64,000 bases of DNA from Lunularia cruciata. Lineage: Eukaryota; Streptophyta; Marchantiopsida; Lunulariales; Lunulariaceae. The translations under genes and the position numbers were made by a program. The stretch spans positions 45,164,593 to 45,228,592 of the forward strand of contig OX419759.1 in assembly GCA_948567375.1 (NCBI GenBank). Reading direction: 5' to 3'. The notes beneath the pieces are model-generated. The model was not told the origin of the DNA. It was given only the letters and a program-made list of their open reading frames with translations, and did not search any database. Below, piece by piece: positions 12,016 through 23,999 of this stretch (its first letter is position 1; the number at the start of each line of letters is the position of its first letter).

Positions 12016-12660
12016 GGTGCCGCCGTCTGCACCTTGCTGTGGTAAACCAGCAACAGCACTAGTGCTTCCACTCGCTCCCCTATCAGAGGGCGAGGCCGGT
12101 GCACCCTTTTCCCTCGGTGCTACTCCCAAGTCGTGATGAACACGCGGTGATAAAGCCCTCACCACCATCGATGGTCGGGCGTATGTATCTCAGCGCCTTA
12201 AGGCGCACTCTTTTGCCCTTTTCTCGATCTCCAAGGCCTTCCCCTCGATCTTCGGTTCCCTCACTCTACCGCGACCTACGAGTTCGAATTTTCCTCGAGT
12301 GACACAAATTTTCTTCGTTTGTGTTGTTTCTTCGATCACTTCTCCTCCCTTCTCTCTCTCGTCCGGTCGGTCGATCTCGTCTTCCTCTGTCCAAAGCGTC
12401 GCTCGTTCCCTCGTGGAGGAGGGAGCGAAGGTTAGGCAGGACAAAGACACAACACAGCCCAGGCCTGGCTGCTCTCTTTGCACGTCACAGAACCTAACCG
12501 AGGACGTAACCGAGAACCTGACTTTGCCTCCTCACTGACGGAGACTTTCTCTACGCCGTCTTTGCTTTTCTTCTGCTCACCGACTTCCATCGATGATACA
12601 ATCCGGATTCATCGTTTTTCATACATGGTTTTTCTCACATTAAACTCTAGCATTTTTTAG
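12016..12660 (-). promoter_or_regulatory. RPN2 5' flank and probable 5' UTR
   Basis: On the minus strand this region is GA-rich (CT-rich as printed), typical of a plant 5' leader, and GC-richer than the AT desert that starts near 12660. The in-frame upstream ATG at 12168 lies here. I see no clear TATA box. Short open frames on both strands look like composition effects. Confidence 0.4.
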
Positions 12661-14529
12661 CGTTTTAATTTTCGCTTTTCCTTTTTGTTAAATTACATTT
12701 TCTATCCAATGGAAATGTCCAAGCAAAATCTTGAATCTTAAAAACATGAACATTATGATTCAGTTTTGTTTCAATATTTTAAGAAGTATCATTTAACACT
12801 ATTTTGTAGCTTATACTTTGAGGGAAAAACTAATTTCTGGAACTAAATAAGTTTTTCTTTTTTGCTTTAAAATTAGCACTAACCCTAAGAATTACACGAT
12901 TAAATATTTAACTTCACAAATTTGTGAAACCCCAAGCTTTTTAGTCATTTTTAAATGAATATTGTCAAGGTAGAGTATATAATATATTTTACAATCAGAT
13001 ATATTTAGCAGACTTATCACTTTAGGCCGTAATAAAAATTTTAAGGAGTATTATATACAGTTGAACTGCATTATATTGAGTATGAGACGTAGTCAAATAC
13101 TCGTTATTATTTCAAAAATATTTTGCTATGATTTCTGTACACTGATGTAGATATGTTCAATGATATGAAATAAGATATAACTAAAATAGGAGTTCATAGT
13201 AAAAAATATATGAAATAAGACTTTTTGAATAAGTTTTTCTAATTTATCTATCAATGAAGCAAATGGACTTTCATATTGTACACTTGGATGGATTTTCTTT
13301 ACGGAGTTGTTCCTTTTTTATCCAAAACTTTCAACTGCTGATATTTAGCCAAAGTTGATTCTATTGATATTTGATAGTTTGCTATTATAGTAAAACGATG
13401 TTATGTTAGTAGATTTCAATATAAGTATTGAATTGTATTATTTTCTCTTATATCAATTCTGTGCTAGATTTTGCTAACCTTGAAGTACACTCTAGACTAT
13501 CTAAGTAGAATCTAGTGTGAATGGCAATTGAGATCTAAAATTTCTGATGTTTCAATATTTTGATAATGATATTTCTTGGATAAATCAGAAATAAGTTATA
13601 TCTCGTTCACCAGAATTCAAAATATGAAATATGCATTAGGAATAAACCAACCTATGCTTCTTACTACATAAATAATAAATAAATAACTCTAGTTTTGGAT
13701 TTAAAATATATATTAATATTGTAAATTTGAGTCCTTAACATTACAAGCAATCAGTTATGCGATAAAAAAAAAGAATAAGTCCTCTACACATGGAACGTAT
13801 TATCTAAAGAATTTGTAAATTGAAAATGTAGAGAAAAACTTGATAAAAAATTCTTGATGTTATGTGGAATGACAAAATCAAATGGTGAAGCATTTCAAGT
13901 TTTAAAATAAAATGACTTATAATTTTTCCTCTCAATAAAATATGTAATTTTCTATATATTTTTACCTATTCACTAAATATTTTAGTGATACTTATTGATG
14001 AAATTATTTCTATAATTTTCATTAAATCACATGAACAATAAATCATGTATTTAATTTTTATTTTCAGAATTTAACATGCATATATTCCTCAAATATATTA
14101 CCAACTAGTTATAATATCAAAAGAAAAAGTTACCATACATTCAATATATAGATGATCTAATTGTATCGATCAAATTAGTTTTTGATCTCATTTATATTGA
14201 AAGGAGTATCATTTAAATCATCCTACTATATTTCCAACCTCCTTAAATAAAATTATAGTATTTATTTATTTATTTATATTACACTAAACATGAAATTTTT
14301 TTATTCAATGATATTTTAAAATATTAGTGGTACAAATATTTAAAATAAAATGTTTTAATTACCAGAAAAAAATAATAATTTTCTGGTTCACTTTATATTT
14401 GGAATCTACCTTTATATAGTGAAATTTTGAACTAATCAATATTTCATAACATATAGCAATTATCATTATTACTTTTTGTATTGTATACATTTCTATTGCA
14501 ATATCATAAGAGAAAAGGTAAACTATTAA
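12661..14529. other. AT-rich intergenic; nothing recognisable
   Basis: The sequence is strongly AT-rich with many stops in all frames. No domain, RNA gene or clear repeat boundary was seen. Confidence 0.6.
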
Positions 14530-14639
14530 AAGAACACAAAGAGAGAGAGAGCTATATATATATGGTAAAAGTACCATGGATATGAATTAAAGTTGTTAAT
14601 AATAATAGTAAAATACTGTTTTAACATCAACTACTTCTT

Positions 14640-15060
14640 TTAAGTGAAGGGGTAAAGATGCATATATGGTTTTTTATAATTATTTATAGTGTTTGAAGGA
14701 AAAACACTACTATCATTTTTAAAGATTTTTCTTGTTTTGTGATATATTGTACTTGGATCCAAATTCTTGAGAGATAAAAGCTTCAAAATACCAATAACTA
14801 TATAAACAAGGTTAGCTTACTAGTTTTGTATAGTGTCTCATACATACTATATATCTTAATATACTAAAAAAAGCTTTCAAAAGATTATCTATAGTAATAA
14901 GAATGAGATAAACAAATTTATATGCAATTTTGATATTCATTAAAATAACATTTCAAAACTCAAATGAATTAAAGATAAATAATTCGTGTAATCTTATTAA
15001 TTGGTTTTTAGCTTATATAGAATTCCAATGAAAACATTGTACTATTCAAGCATTATATAG
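14640..15060 (+). repeat. left copy of a diverged direct repeat (possible ancient LTR)
   Basis: This stretch aligns, with many substitutions and gaps, to 20345-20790 in the same orientation. Shared anchors include ATCCAAATTCTTGAGA, ATATGCAATTTTGATA / ATGTGCAAATTTGAGT, and CAATGAAAACATTGTACTA / CAATAAAGACATTGTACTA. The two copies bracket about 5.3 kb that contains a coiled-coil-like degenerate element and a nested LTR. They could be very old LTRs of one element or two copies of another AT-rich repeat. Confidence 0.5.
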
Positions 15061-16722
15061 AAAATAAAAACGAGTCAGCAGAGGCTAATGAGTTGATAAA
15101 ATAAGCCAAATATAGTCTGGAATTCTAAGAATGTTCTAGAAACATTTTGGAAAAATCTCATGTTGGAATGCTCTAGAAGACTAGCATAACCAACACAAAC
15201 ACAAGGACAAAGATAATCCAATCCAAAGAAGAGAAAGAGCCTAAAGTAGAAGGATCTAAGCCAACCAAAGAGGAAGGGGATCTCAAGATAAACATCAAAG
15301 GTGAATGAGACAAGACTTCAAAGGTAGTACTAAATGTAGAGAGTGCAACCTTATTTCAAGAACATAAAGCACTCATATCAAAGAGAGCTAAATTTGTGAT
15401 ACATTCAATAACACCAATCTTAGAGCTAATGGAGCAAGCCTTGCTGATATACCAAGACTCTTACCATGACATCACCAACTATACCTCACTTGTCCAAAAT
15501 TTACACAATAACTCCTATATGAAAAAGACATAGTAGGCCAAGGCAAAAAAGGAGGTAGAAAAAATGTATAACCTATAAGAAGCAAAAGCAAAGAAGGCAA
15601 ATGAGCTAGTATAGGAGGTATTCAAGACAAAGAGATAGAGCATTTTACTTCTTGTAGCCCAAGCAACAAATGAAGAAGAAAGTAGGAAGTTATAAGGAGA
15701 ATTGAGAGCCCTTTAGTTCAAAGCCAAAGGTGAATAGTAGAGGTATGCAGCTAAAGGCAAGGGATAAGAATGTGGAGGGCATCTAAGGGGAGATAGAGAA
15801 AGCTAAGATTCACCTGGTAACTATATATGTACAATTTAATAAGTATTGTACAAAAGTGTTACCCAACTTGAAGGAATGGATGTTGTGCTGAAGAAGGAAA
15901 TGGAGGAGAAGGAAGTAGATTCCCTCCAAATGAGGGAGGAAGTAATGGCCAAAGCTCAAGCAATCCAAACAAGCTTATAGGAGGAGAAGGTAAAGATCCT
16001 CCAATAGATGGAAAACAATTGAGACAAATTGAGGATTATCAAAGATGCAACATGAGTGAATGTTCACTATGCAAAGCTACATAAACTCAAGATATAAATA
16101 CATACATTGGAAAGGAAGGTATACTCCAAAGAAGAGATAGATCAACTAGCCATGTGCCTTAGAGAACACATCAATAAGAAGCTTAAGAAACCTGAGACTC
16201 CCTTCTAATGGAAACTATATACAAGAAGGAAAGGATAAATATTTTCATTTGGAATTATAGATATAAAGGTAGCTCTTTGTAGTAGTTGTATCCAAAGATC
16301 TTTATAGTCAAAGACCTCCGGACCAAAGACCTTTGTGGTTGTCACCTTTGGAGTTGTAAATTTAAAGGAGCATAAACTTCAAATTTTCTTTGTGGAGGAT
16401 CTAACACCTCCATGACAAGTGTAAGGCACCTAATTAACTTACGTTTGAGTAGGATAAAATAAGATAGGAAGATAGGATTAGCAATGTATAATGTAGATGC
16501 AAACACAATATCTTTGGGGGACTTCAACCATTAGATCTCTTCAAGATTGTCTATGAGAGATGACTTAAGGCTTAAGCCTAATGTAAATTAGGTTCATCCA
16601 TCTTAATCAAAGTTCAGCGAGAGATTTCAACATTCATTATTGTTGTTTCTGGCAACTTGAGTACTAATGAATGCCTTCATTTAGTAGTAGTGAGGAAACC
16701 TTTGTATAGGGATATAGTTACT
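15061..16722 (+). mobile_element. degenerate element A, first part (coiled-coil-like remnant)
   Basis: The plus strand is A- and G-rich and reads like a Lys/Glu-rich coiled-coil coding sequence broken by many stops. One fragment reads YQDSYHDITNYTSLVQN (about 15450-15500), and element B has the matching YQEVYPYVINYISLVQS at about 25290-25345. Further downstream, AAAGGTAGCTCTTTGTAGTAGT (split as AAAGGTAGCTCTTTG and TAGTAGT, about 16267) matches AAAGGTAGTTCTTTGCAGTAGT in B, and CTAATTAACTTACGTTTGAGTA matches B near 26317. Elements A and B are therefore the same family. I do not recognise the protein; a gag-like role is only a guess. Confidence 0.5.
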
Positions 16723-17326
16723 TGATACCATTAACTAGACATCATATCTAGAGATGGAAATTTGCTTCGTAATATATTGAGTGATGTTATATATATGATG
16801 GTATAAGTAGATCATATAGAGGTGTCACCAAAACAATACTTCCATTAGTAGAGTAGAGATCTAAAACACCCTTAAAATTTTAGAGCCAATTTTGGATGCC
16901 TAAATGAATAGATTAGGCCTCACAAAATATAAGAATCCTACCCTTCCAAGGGAAAAGGTGTTTCCTTCTCCTCTCTCCTCTTATTCATCTCATCAAGGGC
17001 TGTCCAATTGGACTTCACCCATGCAATTTTGAGCTTCCTACATGAAGATTCCCTAAATATTCCATATGGTCAAACTTGTTTGACCAACCAATTAGGACAA
17101 GGATCAACATGTAACAAATCCATACAACTAATCCAAGGGTGGAGCTGGTTGACATGTCACCAGTCCATGTGTTTGATCCAAGGTTGGAGCTCTCTTTGAG
17201 TGGATCCTCTTTGCTATATAATAAAGACAAGGTGTTGTATTGGAGCATCGAAGTATTGAGGGATGAAGCCTTGTGTCTCTCTTGTGTTTCTTCTCTTGGG
17301 ATTTCTCTTGTCTTATGAACATTACA
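16723..17326 (+). mobile_element. solo-LTR-like copy A (plus orientation)
   Basis: The stretch from TGATACCATTAACTAG to GAACATTACA is homologous to the reverse complement of 26596-27339. Shared features are the blocks around ATCATATCTAGAGATGG, GTGTCACCAAAACAATACTTC, GAAGATTCCCTAAA, GGTCAAAC/GCTTGTTTGACCAACCA, CCAAGGGTGGAGCTGG, TGACATGTCACC, and a CTATATAATAAAGA TATA region near 17214. It lacks the internal duplication of copy B and its ends are degraded; the adjacent five bases (TTACT and AGCAT) do not match, so no target duplication remains. It sits inside element A. Confidence 0.65.
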
Positions 17327-18000
17327 AGCATAGGAAGAAATTTTCATTTGTCAAGGATGTGTGATCCCTAGGGTTTTGAAGGAGCAAAGCCTTATATTGA
17401 AGAATCATAGATGAGCAAAAGCATTGGAAGTACCATGAAAGCAAAAGATGAAGACATTTTGTTGACGCATAGACTCCTTCATAGTTGTACCTTCTAGGAA
17501 GGATAACATGAAACCTTTCAGTTCAGTCCTTTGGGATGGAGCAGCCTTTAGAGTGGAGTGAACCATCACCTTTAAGATTTACTTGGAATTTTCTTGTAGT
17601 AAAAGTGATCTTTAGTTTTACCTTTTCCATATTAGACTATAGGGGTACAAGCAAACAAGGTAAATTTTTTCCAATTGAGTGATCAAGGTACATATTGTGA
17701 GTTGCATTTCATGGAGATTGAGAATTCTTAAAAGTTTGAAACATCTTACTAATCTCATGATGATCAACATTACTTATCTTAGTACATTGTGATTGTCCTC
17801 TTTTACTAGAGAATGTATATTTTACCCAATTGAGAGTTGTAGAATCATCACTTATACAACATCAAAGTGAGATGGTCAAGTTGAAAGTGAATCTCTTTAC
17901 TTGAAATAAAGTCTCAAAGTTCCACTAGAGATTGAGCCCCAAAAGTCCTTGTGAGCCTTGAAATGCATGCTTTTTGAGAGAGATGGATATTCTCATCTTT
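17327..18000 (+). mobile_element. degenerate element A, continuation after the nested LTR
   Basis: Sequence such as AAAGTGATCTTTAGTTTT (about 17604) recurs in element B at about 27604 in the same orientation and at the same relative place, after the nested LTR copy. No intact reading frame is present. Confidence 0.45.
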
Positions 18001-20344
18001 GCATTTTTCACTTTTAGTTTATTTTTTGAGCCATTATTACTAAATATAGCACTAAAGTGGACAATATGCAACAAAGTATAACTGAGATAGCTATTGCACC
18101 TAGAAAAGGTTGGAAAGCTATTTAGAGTTTCATTGTTTAGGTGAGAGATCTAACTTCTCTCCAATCAGTAGCTCAGATGCAGTTTAGTGGAGTTGCTCTG
18201 TAATATTGTACATTAATGAAGATGGTAAAATGAAGTTAAAGCTATTCCAAGTACAATACAAAGACAAAAATGTTTCCAGAGAATTTAACTCTACCTTACA
18301 TAAAAACAAGGTCTTGAATAACTGCTTGACTGATGTGAGAAGCTATTATATTTTATTATACTTGATTATTGCAAGTACTATTTTGCAAATCACCATCAAA
18401 CTTTAAGGACCTACTTCCTTGAATTTGACATGTTGTAATAAGGCATGCTCTTGATTTCAACACATTCAAGAGTGAAGTGTTAGTATTGGAAACACTATTG
18501 CAGGTGTTTCTACATGATAAGTCCTTCAATGTAAATTCTATATTGCATACAACTACTCTAGATTGTCATCAAACTTCCTTATCAAGTTCTCTAAGTTGTA
18601 TCTGATAGAAAAAGTTAAAGGTAATTTGTTTAGCAAACCTATAGGTAGTTAAATATAAGATAAAAATAAGCTAAAAGTCTCTAATTCTTGGGATCTAGTG
18701 GAATTGGACATGGTAATATATGATCAAATTACACATTGTGCTCATGGATATCTACAAGCACAAACATTGATTGTTTCAAAATGTATGAATTTTTTTGTCC
18801 TCTATTGACTTTAATCCCTTATAGTTAACCTCCTTCCCAACATGATAGATGCAACACTCTTAAGAGATCTATACAAAAATTTAAGTTGAAATAAGTGGTT
18901 ATGCAAAAATAAAATCAACCAAAGAATGTTGGATTGGGGAATGTCTATGCAAATTGAGTCATGATTGCAATAACATTTTAACAAAATTTCTATGCTAATG
19001 TATTAAGCATTGAGGCATCATCATTGGCTAGTTATTATCATGGTTGGATAGCACCTGTAGCCAAATTGAGTGTACAATAGAGATCAATATGGTAGCTTTG
19101 CACAATATTTACAATAACATATAATGTATCTATATTGATTCTACTTCAACTACAATCAAGACATAACAAGACACAATATAAAAATGAAACTAAACCACAA
19201 ACACCAAAATCCCAAGAAAACCTCTATGCCATCCATCTAATTACACTCCATACAATTGGAGAAAGTCAAAAGGCCTAAGAGATACAATTTTGAATTGCTT
19301 GAGGCTACATGGCCTTGACACAAAATAAGCTCTTTACAAAAATCACTAGCTAAATGAGTGGCTAGGTCAACTTGCACTAAATTGCATATTCTAATATGTC
19401 GACTTACAAGTAGATCACTTTTCCATGGAAATTGAACAATTGTGTTTCTATGATTAGTGAAACTATGAATTATAAAAAGATAGATTTGAGGTGTGAATAC
19501 AAAGACGATAGACCAAGCAAAAAGTCGGCACACTTTGTACACTCCATGATTTTGGACACGTAAGGACATCAATGTAAACTCTTTTGAAATGGCTACAAGC
19601 CAAGCTTGTTTAGATGCTCAATAGAAAACCATCTTAGAAATTTGTGCAAAAGTATAGAAACCTATCTTGCCTAGTCCTCATCTATGTCAACACCGTCAAC
19701 ATTAAAAGGATAGAGGCATAGGAAGATTGATGCCTAAATTCCACCCTCATTCTCCATTAGCATTCCACTTGTTGCCAAATTGCTTGAATAGTCATCTATC
19801 GTCTCCATCTCTTTGCTTGCTTGATTGCACACAACTATTGTTCAAACTTGCACTTGGCATTGCACTCTTTTTCAAAGAGCAGGAAGAGCTACAAAATTAT
19901 ACTAAGAATTAGATAATGTCACAAATTGACTGCCATAACATATCTTCTTGATTCATGCATGCAATTGTAGAATTTGTATGTCTTACAATGAGCTTCAAAG
20001 CACATGTTATGAGCTCAAACATTTGCTTTAAGCTATAGCATCTACTTCTACTAGAATTATGATTCTTCATGGACACTTGGAAATCCACTACCAAATTTGG
20101 GAGGATGTGAAACTATATAAAATACAGTTAAGCATCTTCTAATTATAGAATTCCATAACTTGAGGGGGGTGAATCTAAAAGTTTGAAACTTGACGGGAAG
20201 TATGAAATATCAATATCAATTTATCAATACCAAATTTTATGGATATATATAAAGAAATATATCTCTCTCTGATTTTGATGGTATGGTAAAAATTGATATT
20301 ATTTGTAAATATTAGTAGTAATAATAAATACCAATTTGGTATTA
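18001..20344. other. AT-rich tract inside the 14.6-20.8 kb repeat pair; no gene recognised
   Basis: Short open frames of about 60-110 codons exist on both strands (for example 19572-19237 minus), but none shows a domain. Given the bracketing direct repeats, this is probably interior of an old element. Confidence 0.4.
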
Positions 20345-20790
20345 AGCTATTTCTTTTAAGATGTAGAGAGTAAAAATGCAATGACAAATTTAACTAGTTT
20401 GAGATTGGAAGCATAAACACTATTATTATATTTTTTTTATTGTTTTATGATGTATTCTCCTTGCATCCAAATTCTTGAGATGTAAATTTATTCACATTTC
20501 CAAATAAGTTAAAATTAAGAATTTTGTGTAAATGTTAGATTATTGGTTTTATGTATTTTCTCGTGCATGTCTATATATCCTATAGAGCTAATATAAGTAT
20601 TAAAGAATTCTCCAAACTAATAAGAGTGAAATAATACTACTTATGTGCAAATTTGAGTTTGATCATCATTACAATAAATTTTCAGAATCAAATGATTTAA
20701 AGATTACAAATTTGTATAATACAAATGAATTTGTCTTTAATTATATGAGATTTCAATAAAGACATTGTACTAAACATTACATAAAGAAAA
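20345..20790 (+). repeat. right copy of the diverged direct repeat
   Basis: Direct-orientation partner of 14640-15060, with shared blocks ATCCAAATTCTTGAGA, TAATAAGAGTGAAATA, and ACATTGTACTA followed by CATTACATAAAG / CATTATATAGAA. Divergence is high, so if these are LTRs the insertion is old. Confidence 0.5.
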
Positions 20791-21880
20791 AACCCAAACA
20801 TTCAAACAATACTTTTTTAATCATGTAAATTGAAGAAGCAGCATACATACAGATATTGGTAAATATGGATTTTTAAATTGAGTTTCTTGTTTTATCTATG
20901 AAGTTAGATTAATCTTTCATCACAACTAATGAATAAATAAATAAACCAAAAATACATAATTCTCTCTCTCTCTTAAGGATTTTGTATGTAAGAAAATTGG
21001 TGTACAATAAGCCATAGGATAAATAATGGATGGGTTGCTATTATAAAAAACGAGACTAAATATAAAAGTGAAATAAATAAAATCAGATTTCTTATAAGTA
21101 TTCACTTGGATCCTCACCATTTTCCGTACCAAGAAATCTTGAAATAGAAATTACTGGACATAATGATTGGTTTGCTACCTTATAACAAGAAAATAAGAAT
21201 CTAAATTATTGAAAAGGAAAACTAGATTAGCTCTATAATACTCATCTGCTTATCCATATGTCATAAATATAGTCCACCAGTTATTTTATTTTGTTGATAG
21301 TGAAATTAGTTAATATAAACATCTCTCTATATATATATATCATGGTTATAATATGCTAATAAAAATGAACTTATATTAAAAATATTATATAAATAAAATA
21401 ATTAATTTATGTAGATCCTCAATATCCAATATATACAATTATTTTATCCCATTTTATTATCTCATAAATTTATAAAAATCTTTAAATAATATGAGTTTGG
21501 GTTTTAAGTTTGTCTAAATTGATCATAATCTATAATTCTTGATCTACCTTATTTGGAAAATCTGGTAACCACGCAATAATCTCTCTTTATATGATCTTGT
21601 AAGAAATTTATGTTTTGAATAAGAAGAGTTTTGTTTGACTTGTAATAACATATAGCTATTATTGACAAGAGCAAAATGATGAATTTTGTTGGATTTAAGA
21701 AAGATTGATACAAATTTTCCATTTCCAACATGACTGTATCATTTTATATTTCATCACATAATTGCTCACATTTAATATTAGTAACCAAATTTTCAATGTT
21801 GGTTGGTTTAATGAATATAAGTTTGTGTAATGTAATTGAATTATAAATGATCTAATCTAATTCAGTTAGCTTAGTTTGGA
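20791..21880. other. AT-rich intergenic; nothing recognisable
   Basis: Very AT-rich, with a short TA microsatellite near 21330. No gene or element boundary was seen. Confidence 0.6.
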
Positions 21881-21884
21881 TATA

Positions 21885-22318
21885 AATTCAACGTCGGAGC
21901 CTTTTTCTACTTTTGAAACATCTGCTTGTCCAGTTCAAAAGACTTAAAGCTTTAGTCGAATACAAAATTCACGGTGCGGTTAGTTCCAGCACTTGTCCAT
22001 AGCTTGCTTTTCACCCTACCACTCTTCGAATTCGTCAAGATTGCAGGCTTTCTACATCTTATAGTTTTGGATGTTTGAAGAGCATATTTTCCAGGACGTA
22101 ACTCGTGAAACGAGGCTCTGCGCCAAAGTTAATACATGCATGTAGATGCGCAAATCCACAAGCATCTAGTTTCAACTTCAGCGCAAACCAAAAGTTGTCT
22201 TCTGTCGTCAATTTTAACAGTTGCTCTTTCTTGACCATCGCAATGTGCGCGAGAATCCAGTTTACTAAACGTGATGTCTTAGACCAACATTTTCTCGCCG
22301 GGACGATTATTTTTTGAA
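21885..22318 (-). other. GC-normal island in the AT desert, possible gene fragment
   Basis: This stretch of about 430 bp has balanced base composition and CpG-containing words, unlike the flanking tracts. The minus strand has a stop-free run of about 59 codons after an ATG near 22235 (starting MVKKEQLLKLTTED and containing FGAEPRFTSY), then a stop near 22076. I recognise no family. It could be a captured or degenerate gene fragment or the remains of an older element. Confidence 0.3.
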
Positions 22319-22724
22319 CTTTTTTTCTTCTTTTATAGAATTTTATATCTATGAAATTTCAATAAAATATAACTAAACAATATAGCAAACTGGAGAAAGC
22401 AAATAAAGATGTAGAAAAAGAAATAGTATTTATTTATAGATGCATAAAATGAATTGTTTGACTAGAATATAAATAAGGATGTAGAAAAAGAGATTTTATT
22501 TATTATAGATACATAATATGACATTTTTCATAAAAAATTCATCAGAATATGATTAATAACCACTGTAAGTAATAAGCTAAAGTAAGATACAAATAGTGGC
22601 AATAAACTAAGATAAGGTAGAATTAGTGGCATAGTTAAGTTTTTAAGGCACTTTATACAAATATTAGACAATCAATGATTATACTGCACACTTTTTAAAA
22701 GCAATGTTATAAGGTACTATAATA

Positions 22725-22915
22725 GCTTCATATATAGCTTTTTAAACGGAAAAAAGGCGACCGCGTAGGAAAAATGAAGGATGGGAAGACCCCATCAAGC
22801 CGTACAAGGGAGAGACAAAAAAGGTAACATGGGGCTAAGCCCCAATAGAGTCTGTATGAGAAATCTGCCCTACCGCACCTAAGATATCAGAATGCTTCAT
22901 ATACCGCTTTTTAAA
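22725..22915 (-). mobile_element. 5'-truncated non-LTR insertion with 22-bp target-site duplication
   Basis: Positions 22748-22893 are the reverse complement of the 3' UTR of the non-LTR element at about 3325-3450, including ATATCTTAGG, GGGGCTTAGCCCC and CGGCTTGATGGGGTCTTCCC. The flanks form a near-perfect direct repeat: GCTTCATATATAGCTTTTT plus AAA at 22725-22746, and GCTTCATATACCGCTTTTT plus AAA at 22894-22915 (20 of 22 identical). This is the signature of target-primed reverse transcription with severe 5' truncation. The insert is oriented with its 3' end at 22748. Confidence 0.85.
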
Positions 22916-23999
22916 TGAGGAACCTAGTCTAGATTACATGTCTTTAGCTTTAGCTAGCCTCGTTGAGGTGATAAGGTTTCAATTAGTACATTGAAATTAT
23001 TAAGGTAAAACTAAGTTTTCAATATTAAAATTAGAATAAATACAATTACAAAGTATACAATTTACCTTTTTTTATTAGCATCATTGTAAAATCTACAAAA
23101 GGCATCTAAGATAACAAGAAACGACAACTTTGTTTGTTGATATTAATTGAGAGTGAGTAAAGTTGTTCTTTAAGTGATTAAGTTAAATAGGCCAAAGACT
23201 CAATTGGAATAGTCAATAACATCATACTAGTATCAATGTCTTTAATGTATATTGATAACACTAAATTATTTAATGATATAAAAAATAATGATATTATTTG
23301 TTGCATTTCTTCTACCTAGATTCAAATTTGCTTATTTTTTAATATTATGATTTACAAATATCATTATTTATTGTTCTTATTATATTATCATATCTAATTT
23401 ATAATGAAATAGTTACTAAATTTATCATAAAATTTGCATGAAATTATTACTATACTTTAGTGCTCATATTTTTGCAAAAGTGGTTTAAATTTGTTTGCTT
23501 TTTCCCTTTTTCACAAGGATATAGTAGAATAATTGCTTGTTCAAGAAAGTAGACCTCTTAGTTGATTTTTTCTTGAAGAGCTGTGTCTATACATGCAAGG
23601 GCATGGGGAGAACAAGTAAAAATAATTTATTTCAAAAGAATAGTCCCAAATCTTTCAAGTCCAAATAATGCTTGGAGGTAAAGAACTCAAGTTCAAAGAT
23701 CTTTTGACCCAAAGATCATACATTAATTTGAATGCATAGCCACTTAAATAAGGAATTGCCACTAAAGACCATTGGTATCCATCAAAAGCCTTGTGTGTTT
23801 GGAGAGTGATTTTTTACCTATTGATTGAAAAACATTGGCTATAAAACAAAATACACATGGAGTAATTTCACTTTTTGTTAGCAAATTTCAATCTTGAACC
23901 AAAGAGTGAGCATTAATCCTAGACCTTTGTAGTTTGTCAAAGTCGTTCAAAGTAATTTTTAATTGTTTGAATTAGTCCTTTGCACTTGATAGAGAACAT
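22916..23999. other. AT-rich intergenic; nothing recognisable
   Basis: AT-rich with stops in all frames. The right end may already belong to element B, whose left boundary I could not place. Confidence 0.5.

Noticed and set aside
16718..17331. Target-site duplication around LTR copy A
   Set aside because: The adjacent five bases TTACT and AGCAT do not match; only copy B has a clean duplication.
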